DNA from: Sulfurovum sp.
GTDB taxonomy: Bacteria; Campylobacterota; Campylobacteria; Campylobacterales; Sulfurovaceae
Length of the DNA: 5,328 nt
Assembly (NCBI GenBank): GCA_015661795.1
Contig: DQVJ01000107.1
Span: forward strand, 1 to 5,328
Direction of reading: 5' to 3'
The translations under genes were made by a program, and so were the position numbers. Below are positions 1 through 5,328 of this stretch, piece by piece. Each line of letters starts with the position of its first letter. The stretch's first letter is position 1. A model generated the notes under the pieces. The model was given only the letters and a program-made list of their open reading frames with translations. It had not been told where the DNA came from and did no database searches.

Positions 1-6
1 AAAAAT

Positions 7-10
7 GGAG
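7..10 (+). promoter_or_regulatory. Ribosome binding site that fixes a TTG start
   Basis: GGAG lies 8 bases before the TTG at 19-21, which is normal Shine-Dalgarno spacing. The reading frame stays open upstream to the window edge (codons for K N G D K N), so the frame alone does not fix the start. The site, together with the family-typical N-terminus MKLLFLSDNFPPE, supports initiation at the TTG. An ATG at 5-7 lies in another frame and reaches TGA at 20-22 after five codons, so it is not the start of this gene. Confidence 0.6.
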
Positions 11-18
11 ATAAAAAT

Positions 19-1233
19 TTGAAATTACTTTTTCTATCAGATAATTTTCCCCCAGAGAGTAATGCACCGGCAAGTAGAACCTATGAACATTGTAAGGAAT
101 GGGTGAAAGAGGGTGTTGAAGTAACAGTCATCACATGTAACCCAAATTTTCCTTATGGAAAAGTGTATGAGGGATACAAAAACAAACTCTATCAAACAGA
201 GGTAATAGATGGTATCAAGGTAATACGTGTATGGAGTTATATGACTGAGAATAAGGGTGCGATCAAACGTATTCTTGATTATGTCAGTTATGCTATTGGC
301 GCTTTTATTGCTGGTTTATTTGTTAAAACAGATTTGATAATTGCTACTTCTCCTCAACTCTTCACTGCTTTAGGTGGATGTGCTTTGGCCAAAGTAAGAC
401 GAAAACCATGGATCTTTGAATTAAGAGATCTATGGCCTGAGGGTATCAAAGATACAGGGGCCATCAAAAATAAAAAAATATTAAACTTTTTAACCAAGAT
501 GGAAATGTGTCTGTATAGGCAGGCAACACATATTATAGCAGTAACGAATGGACTAAAAGAAAACCTTTCAAGTCGAGGCATTAATACTGATAAAATAGAT
601 GTAGTGACCAATGGAGCAAATTTGGAACTTTTTCAAGCAAAAGAGAAAAATAAAGAAATTCTAAGCTCATTAGGACTGGAAGATAAATTTATTTTTGGAT
701 ACATTGGAACACATGGGCTGGCACATGGTTTAGAATTTATTATTGATTGCATACAAGAAATAAAAGATGAAAAGATACATTTTTTATTTATTGGTACAGG
801 AGCAAAAAAGCAAGCTACAGTTGTATTAGCAGAAAAACTAGGGTTAAAAAATGTTACATTTCTTGACCCCGTTTCCAAAAATGAAGTAGTAGAGTACATC
901 TCTATCATTGATGTTGCTTTGGTACCATTAACGAAAACAGATATACATGCTTCCTTGATACCATCAAAGATTTTTGAATCTGCCTCGATGCGTAAACCCA
1001 TTTTACTGGGTGTTGAAGGTGAAGCAAAGCAAATTATTGAGACACATAATGCTGGTATGGCATTTGAACCGGAAAACAAAGAAACATTTCTTGCGGGTGT
1101 TGATAGGTTGGCTCATGATAAAGTGTATTACCATGAATTACAAAACGGTTGTGACACACTAGCGGAGCACTTTAGTAGAAAATCATTGGCATCAAAAATG
1201 CTTCAAGTTTTAGATAAAATTAGCAAGACATAA
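19..1233 (+). CDS. GT4-family glycosyltransferase, WbuB type
   Basis: A 404-residue GT-B fold, retaining glycosyltransferase expected to move a sugar from a nucleotide donor to a lipid-linked polysaccharide precursor at the cytoplasmic face of the inner membrane. The N-terminal acceptor domain opens with FLSDNFPPE and NAPASRTYEH (residues 5-24), the signature of WbuB-like enzymes. WbuB itself is known as an N-acetyl-fucosamine transferase of O-antigen synthesis, but the sugar used here cannot be read from sequence. A hydrophobic stretch at about 88-102, ATSPQ at 109-113 and ELRDLWPEG at 134-142 follow the family pattern. The donor domain shows NGANLELF (198-205), GYIGTHGLAHGL (from 227) and the nucleotide-sugar site IPSKIFESAS (314-323), with E320 the likely conserved glutamate. 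Length is normal for the family. It starts with TTG behind a good ribosome binding site and ends 2 bases before the acetyltransferase gene. Family assignment is firm and donor specificity is unknown. Confidence 0.93.
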   Translation: MKLLFLSDNFPPESNAPASRTYEHCKEWVKEGVEVTVITCNPNFPYGKVYEGYKNKLYQTEVIDGIKVIRVWSYMTENKGAIKRILDYVSYAIGAFIAGLFVKTDLIIATSPQLFTALGGCALAKVRRKPWIFELRDLWPEGIKDTGAIKNKKILNFLTKMEMCLYRQATHIIAVTNGLKENLSSRGINTDKIDVVTNGANLELFQAKEKNKEILSSLGLEDKFIFGYIGTHGLAHGLEFIIDCIQEIKDEKIHFLFIGTGAKKQATVVLAEKLGLKNVTFLDPVSKNEVVEYISIIDVALVPLTKTDIHASLIPSKIFESASMRKPILLGVEGEAKQIIETHNAGMAFEPENKETFLAGVDRLAHDKVYYHELQNGCDTLAEHFSRKSLASKMLQVLDKISKT

Positions 1234-1235
1234 AG

Positions 1236-1811
1236 ATGATTAATAAAGAGACGATTAAGAAAAAAAGTCAAGAGAGCCAACTTGACAGTAAAGAAAAAAT
1301 AGTAATAATTTTAAAGTCTATTTTTACGCTAAATTTCCCAAAATCATTATTTTCATCATTTGCCCATTATCTCTTTGAACATGTATTTTGGAAAACACAG
1401 ATACAGTATAAAGGGATCTACCGCATTCACCCTAAAGCTTCAGTTCGTAATGCATACAATATATATCTAGGGTATGATGTTAGAATTACACTTAACTGCA
1501 TTATATGGGCAGGAAAACACGCAAGGATTACTCTGGGTGATAATGTACTCATCGGTCCTGGAGTACAGTTGCATGCTACCAATCATGGTTATGCATTAGA
1601 GAATGGTCCTATGACCTATCAAGATAGAGTAGAAAAAGATATTGTTTTAGGTAATGATGTTTGGGTTGGAGGAAATAGTGTCATAACAGCCGGTGTCAAA
1701 TTGGCAGATGGTATTATAGTGGCTGCTGGGTCTACTGTGACAAAATCATTTGAAGAAAAAAACATTATCATTGCTGGTGTTCCTGCAACGAAAATTGGAG
1801 AAAGGAAATAA
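1236..1811 (+). CDS. Hexapeptide-repeat (LbH) O-acetyltransferase
   Basis: A 191-residue left-handed beta-helix acyltransferase of the WcaF/NodL/maltose-acetyltransferase type, expected to use acetyl-CoA to O-acetylate a sugar or glycan intermediate in the cytoplasm. Residues 1-60 are a basic and then amphipathic N-terminal region. Hexapeptide turns begin around residue 63 (IHPKASV, ARITLGDNVLIGPGV) and resume after the active-site loop (DIVLGNDVWVGGNSVITAGV), ending in the family-typical IIAGVPATKIGER (178-190). The loop NHGY at 116-119 supplies the likely catalytic histidine, H117. W143 in DVWVG is also typical. The ATG lies 2 bases after the glycosyltransferase stop with only a weak ribosome binding site, so translation is probably coupled to the upstream gene. 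The stop abuts the next ATG exactly. The acceptor sugar cannot be inferred, and a different acyl donor is possible. Confidence 0.92.
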   Translation: MINKETIKKKSQESQLDSKEKIVIILKSIFTLNFPKSLFSSFAHYLFEHVFWKTQIQYKGIYRIHPKASVRNAYNIYLGYDVRITLNCIIWAGKHARITLGDNVLIGPGVQLHATNHGYALENGPMTYQDRVEKDIVLGNDVWVGGNSVITAGVKLADGIIVAAGSTVTKSFEEKNIIIAGVPATKIGERK

Positions 1812-2675
1812 ATGAATATATTAACTTTTGACATAGAAGATTGGTTCCATATCTTAGACAATGAATCAACTAAGTCGGAAAAACAATGGAAAAATTTTGA
1901 GAGTAGACTAGAACACAATATGGATAAAATTTTTAAATTGTTAGATGATAATAAGCAGGATGCTACATTCTTTTGCATCGGTTGGGTAGCAAGAAATCAT
2001 CCTAAAATCATAGAAAAAATTGATGCTCTTGGGTATGAGGTTGCAACACATTCTGACTTACATCAACTGGCTTATGAGTTTGATAGGAAAAGGTTTAGAA
2101 ATGATCTAGAAATGTCTATAAAGTCATTGGAAGATATTATCGGAAAAAAAGTAACTACTTATAGAGCACCAGGATTTTCTGTCAAAGAAGAGAACTTATG
2201 GGTCTTTGATGAACTTTTAGAACAGGGAATAGAAAAAGACTGTTCCGTTTTTCCTGCTAAAAGGTCACATGGTGGGCTTGAAAAATTTGGATATGCTCAA
2301 CCAGCGTATATTGAAAGAGAAAAAGGAAGCTTGAAAGAATTTCCTATAAACACGTATAATATTTTTGGAAATAATCTGGTATTTTCTGGTGGTGGGTATT
2401 TTAGACTTTTCCCTTACCCTGTACTGAAGTATTTTATGAATCGATCTGATTATGTCATGACATATCTACATCCAAGAGATTTTGACCCTGAACAGCCCAT
2501 GCTTGAAGGTTTGTCAGCATTTAGACGTTTTAAGTCTTATTATGGGTTAGATACAAGCTTGGAAAAACTTGAAAAGCTTATTCAAGATTTTCATTTTATA
2601 AGTTTAAAAGAAGCAGATCAAAGCATTGATTGGTCAAATGCTAAAAAGATTAGACTAGACGGTGCAGGTGGATGA
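1812..2675 (+). CDS. NodB-fold polysaccharide deacetylase, XrtA/PEP-CTERM-locus type
   Basis: A 287-residue carbohydrate esterase family 4 protein expected to remove N-acetyl groups from a polysaccharide or its precursor with a bound divalent metal. Motif 1 is TFDIEDW (5-11): D7 is the likely catalytic base and D10 the metal ligand. Motif 2 is THSDLH (79-84), giving metal ligands H80 and H84. Motif 3 is RAPGFS (117-122). ATFFCIGWVA (51-60) is a core strand of the fold. The C-terminal part has SGGGYFRLFPYP (191-202) and YLHPRDFDPEQP (217-228), the hallmarks of the DUF3473-bearing subgroup found in exosortase-associated exopolysaccharide loci. No signal peptide is visible, as is usual for this subgroup, so action in the cytoplasm or on a membrane-bound intermediate is likely. 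AAGG at 1802-1805 precedes the ATG, which directly follows the acetyltransferase stop. The stop overlaps the next gene by ATGA. No exosortase or PEP-CTERM protein occurs in the window. Confidence 0.93.
   Translation: MNILTFDIEDWFHILDNESTKSEKQWKNFESRLEHNMDKIFKLLDDNKQDATFFCIGWVARNHPKIIEKIDALGYEVATHSDLHQLAYEFDRKRFRNDLEMSIKSLEDIIGKKVTTYRAPGFSVKEENLWVFDELLEQGIEKDCSVFPAKRSHGGLEKFGYAQPAYIEREKGSLKEFPINTYNIFGNNLVFSGGGYFRLFPYPVLKYFMNRSDYVMTYLHPRDFDPEQPMLEGLSAFRRFKSYYGLDTSLEKLEKLIQDFHFISLKEADQSIDWSNAKKIRLDGAGG
2672..2675 (+). promoter_or_regulatory. ATGA stop-start overlap (translational coupling)
   Basis: The TGA of the deacetylase (2673-2675) and the ATG of the propeller gene (2672-2674) share four bases. 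The preceding AGGTGG at 2666-2671 touches the ATG, so it is poorly spaced as an independent Shine-Dalgarno site. GGTG at 2661-2664 is a weak alternative. Re-initiation by ribosomes finishing the deacetylase is the simplest reading and ties expression of the two proteins together. Confidence 0.6.
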
Positions 2676-3697
2676 TATCTACAAATGTAAGTACCCTTAA
2701 AGGATATTGTGTCCTCAATATAGATAATCATATTATATATGCAGCAAAGGGATATAAAATATTTAAAAGTGTAGATAATGGTGCGTCATGGAAACTTGAT
2801 GGTCATATAGATGATCTCAAATATGCTTTAGTAGCAAATACAAGTAGGTTACTCACAAGACTACTAAGAACAGAAATTACTTCACTCTTGATACTTAAAA
2901 ATGGTACTAGGGTAGCCATAGGAAAAAAAGGTATTTTTGTTGCATCTAAAAATGAAAAAAGGTATAAAAAAACATTTAACATTTTAAGAGGAACCCGCCC
3001 TTTAAATATGTGTGAAGATGCTAATGGATTTCTCTATTTTGGAGAATATCTGAAAAATACGGTACGTGATGAAGTCCATATTTATGCATCTACGGACTCT
3101 GGTGTAACATGGGATGTTTGTTACACTTTTCCTAGGCATAAAATACGCCATGTACATGGTGTATTTTATGATAAATATGAAGATTTATTATGGTTTTCTA
3201 CTGGTGATCTAGATGATGAATGTATCATTGGTTACACAAATGATGGCTTTAAGACGGTCAGTATTTTTAAAGAAGGTCTACAAAAATATCGAGCTGTTCA
3301 ATTACTATTTTTTAAAGATTACATTGTATATGGAACTGATACAGAGTACGAACAAAACTATATCTACCGTATAGACAGAAAAGATGGACGAGAATATTGT
3401 TTACAAGCCATACAAGGTTCAGTGCTTGCTTCTGTGAGTTCAGATGATTATGCTGCAATATCTACTGCAGTAGAACCATCTGAGGTCAATCATGATTTAT
3501 TTTCATATGTATGGTTTACCAGAGATGGCTACCAATGGGAAGAAATATTTAAGGCTAAAAAAGATTTCTTAAGTCCAAAATATTTCCAATATGGAAGATT
3601 TAAATTTCCAATTGGAGCTATAAGTAACGAAAAAATATTTTTTTCTGCACATGCTTTAGAAGGGTTAGATAACAGTACAATTACTAAAACCCTCTAA
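2672..3697 (+). CDS. Asp-box (BNR) beta-propeller protein of unknown function
   Basis: A 341-residue protein I do not recognise as a named family. Visible Asp-box motifs (S/T-x-D-x-G-x-x-W) are SVDNGASW (33-40) and STDSGVTW (140-147), with degenerate copies TNDGFKT (189-195) and TRDGYQW (283-289). These boxes sit in beta-hairpins of sialidase-like and other six- or seven-bladed propellers, so a beta-propeller is likely. The classic sialidase FRIP motif is not seen, so neuraminidase activity is not supported. No signal peptide or membrane segment is evident, and an in-frame TAG at 2651-2653 limits any N-terminal extension to six codons, so an export signal has not been missed. It starts within the deacetylase stop (ATGA, 2672-2675), which indicates translational coupling and a role in the same polysaccharide pathway. 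It could be a glycan-binding, glycan-cleaving or scaffold protein. Confidence 0.8.
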   Translation: MISTNVSTLKGYCVLNIDNHIIYAAKGYKIFKSVDNGASWKLDGHIDDLKYALVANTSRLLTRLLRTEITSLLILKNGTRVAIGKKGIFVASKNEKRYKKTFNILRGTRPLNMCEDANGFLYFGEYLKNTVRDEVHIYASTDSGVTWDVCYTFPRHKIRHVHGVFYDKYEDLLWFSTGDLDDECIIGYTNDGFKTVSIFKEGLQKYRAVQLLFFKDYIVYGTDTEYEQNYIYRIDRKDGREYCLQAIQGSVLASVSSDDYAAISTAVEPSEVNHDLFSYVWFTRDGYQWEEIFKAKKDFLSPKYFQYGRFKFPIGAISNEKIFFSAHALEGLDNSTITKTL

Positions 3698-3711
3698 TTC
3701 ATATTTTTAGT
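3683..3711. terminator. Weak inverted repeat at the convergent gene ends
   Basis: ACTAAAA (3683-3689) and TTTTAGT (3705-3711) are perfect 7-base inverted repeats separated by 15 bases. They straddle the two stop codons of the convergent genes. The stem holds only one G/C pair and the loop is long, so it is not a convincing intrinsic terminator. It is the only palindromic structure I found in the 9-base gap and its surroundings that could act on both strands. Confidence 0.2.
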
Positions 3712-5185
3712 TAGCCTTTACAGAATTTGGAAGTGTTATAACTCTAGGATTGTTAGTATACTTGTCAGTAGTAAATGTATAGTCACTTGTATAACCTGCT
3801 GATTTTCCAGTAGTATATTCATTACTATTATCTTTATATATACCTCCTGTATTGTTTGTTAAAAATATATCATCGGGGGAGTTAATACCAATATTGTTTG
3901 TGACAACCATTCCACTTCCATTTGTGGATAATCGTAAATATGCATTGCTAGCATTAATGATTACATTATCTGTGATACTTATATTATTACTTTCTGTAAT
4001 TTGAAGTGCATAGTTAGATGTGCTACCACAATCCTGAATAATATTTCTTTTGATTTCACCATCATACATTGCCCAGTTTGCATTTTGTTTATCTGCTGCA
4101 ACAATTCCACTAGGAGCATCAAATATAACATTATCATTGAATATTGTATTACCTATGCCATAGTGTATGACAAATGCATGTCCGGGATCACTTAAATAAC
4201 TATCGGTAGTATCTGATTTACGAAATCCCCAAAAATGATTGTTTGTAATAATCATTGGATTAGATGGATTTGTAGATCCTGCTTTTAAATCCAAGGCATT
4301 TTCAGCATAGGCATAAGAGCCATTTGGGTCATATTTTCCATTTCCATTTGTATAAAGGTTTGAATCTATATATATGTCATTTCCATCTATAATAGTTCCC
4401 TCAGCATTCCCTTTTTGATAATCACCATTAGATGTTTTAGCCAATACAATTTGCATACCATCATTTGTATTTACTATTTCATTATTAATGATTTTTGTAT
4501 TTTTAATACTCCAACTATCTGCAGACCACTCAAAAAATGATATAGCTGGATTATCGTAAGTTCGCCCACTATGTGTCATGTTTTGAAATCGACTATTTTG
4601 AATAGTATTATCATTTGCATCTGCATTAATTGCAATACTTGTTATGATATTATCAGTAAAAATTCTATTAAAAATATTGTTGCTAGAACCAGTCCTTAAT
4701 CTAAATGCATAAGTTGCTCCATGGTCAATTAAAGAAGCCCTATCAATTACCCAGTAGCTTGCGTTATTAAAATCAAGTGCAAAATTAGCCAATTCATTTT
4801 GATTTAACTTTCCTGGGTGGGTATCATTTCCATTATTAAGTACAATATATCGTCTTTTTCCATCTGTACCACTTCTTGTTAAGCTTATATTACCTAGTGC
4901 AGTATAGTCACCAGGTGAAACACAAAAGATACTTTTACTGCTACTATTGATGTTGTCCCAGTCTGAGTTATTGTTAATGAAGTGCACTTCAGGGTTAGAA
5001 GCATCACATGATGGAAGGTTGACTGTTTCTAAGTAGGTACTTGGAGTTGATGGAGTAGGGTCAGTGACTCCGGGTTGGGTAGTTGTAAAGTCTTTTGCAT
5101 CGACAAGACCGTCACGGGTCATGACAAACTCTATCGCCATTAATGCCGTCAGTGGAAGCATAAGTAATAAAATCATTTTTTTCAT
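3707..5185 (-). CDS. Secreted right-handed parallel beta-helix protein
   Basis: A 492-residue exported protein. The N-terminus is a Sec signal peptide: MKK, a hydrophobic core ILLLMLPLTALMA, and probable cleavage near A17. A flexible linker with TDPTPSTPST at 41-50 follows. C60 and C88 flank a capping segment and could form a disulfide. From about 110 to 450 the protein is made of Asn-rich parallel beta-helix coils, recognisable as repeated N-x-I/V-x-x-N units: NNIFNRIFTDNIIT (169-182), NDNTIQNSRFQN (191-202), IKNTKIINNEIVN (227-239), GTIIDGNDIYID (263-274), MIITNNHFW (311-319), NTIFNDNVIFD (346-356), GEIKRNIIQD (376-385), NISITDNVIIN (401-411) and MVVTNNIGIN (426-435). This fold occurs in polysaccharide lyases, mannuronan epimerases, tailspikes and adhesins. 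No catalytic signature is clear enough to choose among them, and there is no PEP-CTERM or other sorting tail. It follows a partial gene by 23 bases and is probably co-transcribed with it. Its convergent position beside an exopolysaccharide operon suggests a role in modifying or binding that polymer. G+C is about 20-40% in most of the body but about 49% across 5041-5160. Confidence 0.88.
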   Translation of the reverse strand: MKKMILLLMLPLTALMAIEFVMTRDGLVDAKDFTTTQPGVTDPTPSTPSTYLETVNLPSCDASNPEVHFINNNSDWDNINSSSKSIFCVSPGDYTALGNISLTRSGTDGKRRYIVLNNGNDTHPGKLNQNELANFALDFNNASYWVIDRASLIDHGATYAFRLRTGSSNNIFNRIFTDNIITSIAINADANDNTIQNSRFQNMTHSGRTYDNPAISFFEWSADSWSIKNTKIINNEIVNTNDGMQIVLAKTSNGDYQKGNAEGTIIDGNDIYIDSNLYTNGNGKYDPNGSYAYAENALDLKAGSTNPSNPMIITNNHFWGFRKSDTTDSYLSDPGHAFVIHYGIGNTIFNDNVIFDAPSGIVAADKQNANWAMYDGEIKRNIIQDCGSTSNYALQITESNNISITDNVIINASNAYLRLSTNGSGMVVTNNIGINSPDDIFLTNNTGGIYKDNSNEYTTGKSAGYTSDYTFTTDKYTNNPRVITLPNSVKAN

Positions 5186-5192
5186 TTGTATA

Positions 5193-5199
5193 TCCTTTT
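5193..5199 (-). promoter_or_regulatory. Ribosome binding site of the beta-helix gene
   Basis: On the minus strand AAAAGGA precedes the ATG (5185-5183) by 7 bases, a good Shine-Dalgarno match and spacing. With the typical MKKM signal-peptide start immediately after it, this confirms the chosen initiation codon. No separate promoter is evident in the 23-base gap to the upstream gene, so the pair is likely read from one transcript. Confidence 0.75.
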
Positions 5200-5208
5200 G
5201 TTTAATAT

Positions 5209-5328
5209 TTAATCTTCAACCACGTCGCCAGAAGCAACTGCAGCGATAGTGTTGTTATAACTTGCACCAAATTTGTCTTGGTAGTCATAGGCAGTAAGCT
5301 CAAAGTCCTCACCAGGGATGACTTTAAG
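5209..5328 (-). CDS. C-terminal fragment of an unrecognised protein
   Basis: The last 39 codons of a minus-strand gene that enters from the right edge, ending in TAA at 5211-5209. The translation includes LKVIPGEDFELTAYDYQDKF, then GASYNNTIAAVASGDVVED at the C-terminus. It is acidic, with alternating hydrophobic and polar residues that suggest beta structure. No family can be assigned from so short a piece. Support for it being real: the frame is open to the window edge, it ends 23 bases before a well-formed ribosome binding site and start on the same strand, and its codons often end in C (GTC, ATC, GAC, TAC). G+C is about 43% by hand count, higher than the polysaccharide genes to the left. 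It probably forms an operon with the beta-helix gene. Confidence 0.65.
   Translation of the reverse strand, partial: LKVIPGEDFELTAYDYQDKFGASYNNTIAAVASGDVVED

Noticed and set aside
354..1079. Open frames on the minus strand within the glycosyltransferase gene (354-611 and 633-1079)
   Set aside because: They are antisense to a clearly conserved glycosyltransferase, and their translations show low-complexity Ser/Phe/Cys-rich sequence with no motif, as expected for shadow frames.
974..1162. 62-codon plus-strand frame within the glycosyltransferase gene
   Set aside because: It overlaps the nucleotide-sugar binding region of the real gene in another frame and its product has no recognisable feature.
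1619..1978. 119-codon minus-strand frame across the acetyltransferase and deacetylase junction
   Set aside because: It is antisense to the hexapeptide repeats and the first deacetylase motif. Both sense genes have strong family signatures.
2672..3697. Sialidase (neuraminidase) assignment for the Asp-box protein
   Set aside because: Asp-boxes alone mark a fold, not an activity. No FRIP motif or convincing arginine triad is visible and there is no signal peptide.
3707..3800. PEP-CTERM sorting tail on the beta-helix protein, suggested by the XrtA-type deacetylase
   Set aside because: The C-terminus ends in RVITLPNSVKAN with no Pro-Glu-Pro, no hydrophobic helix and no basic tail.
4001..4195. 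64-codon plus-strand frame opposite the beta-helix gene
   Set aside because: The Ile/Cys-rich product mirrors the repeated Asn codons of the helix repeats on the other strand, and there is no ribosome binding site or family match.
3707..5185. CRISPR or tandem DNA repeat suggested by recurrent AT-rich words in the helix gene
   Set aside because: The recurrence is at protein level (Asn-rich helix coils). No identical repeat units with regular spacers were seen.
5064..5249. 61-codon plus-strand frame opposite the signal peptide and upstream gene end
   Set aside because: It spans two minus-strand genes and the gap containing a well-formed minus-strand ribosome binding site, so it is a shadow.

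Overview
The window is AT-rich (32% G+C in a hand-counted stretch of gene 1, about 20-40% across most of the beta-helix gene). It is densely packed with short-spaced genes and looks like the distal end of a bacterial cell-surface or exopolysaccharide gene cluster. The low G+C, the WbuB-type glycosyltransferase and the exosortase-locus-type deacetylase would fit a Campylobacterota member such as a Sulfurovum or Sulfurimonas relative. That taxonomic guess is inference only, because no taxonomic marker gene is present.

Positions 19-3697, plus strand: four genes form one tight transcription unit, with junctions of +2, 0 and -4 bases. In order they are a WbuB-type GT4 glycosyltransferase (TTG start), a left-handed beta-helix (hexapeptide repeat) O-acetyltransferase, a NodB-fold polysaccharide deacetylase of the kind found in XrtA/PEP-CTERM exopolysaccharide loci, and an unrecognised Asp-box (BNR) beta-propeller protein with no visible export signal. 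The unit probably continues upstream of the window. The first three genes would add a sugar to a lipid-linked repeat unit, acetylate it, and remove N-acetyl groups from the sugar or polymer. The propeller protein may bind or process the same glycan, but its role is unknown.

Positions 3707-5328, minus strand: a convergent pair of genes. The 492-residue protein has a signal peptide, a Pro/Ser/Thr linker and a right-handed parallel beta-helix, a fold typical of secreted polysaccharide lyases, epimerases and surface adhesins. Immediately upstream of it is the C-terminal 39 codons of another minus-strand gene that runs off the right edge. The operon and the beta-helix gene end only 9 bases apart.

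Base composition shifts inside the beta-helix gene. The helix body is AT-rich like the polysaccharide genes, while the signal peptide and linker region and the flanking gene fragment are clearly richer in G+C. This suggests the edge of an exchanged or acquired segment near positions 4980-5050. No tRNA, rRNA, CRISPR array or insertion sequence was seen.
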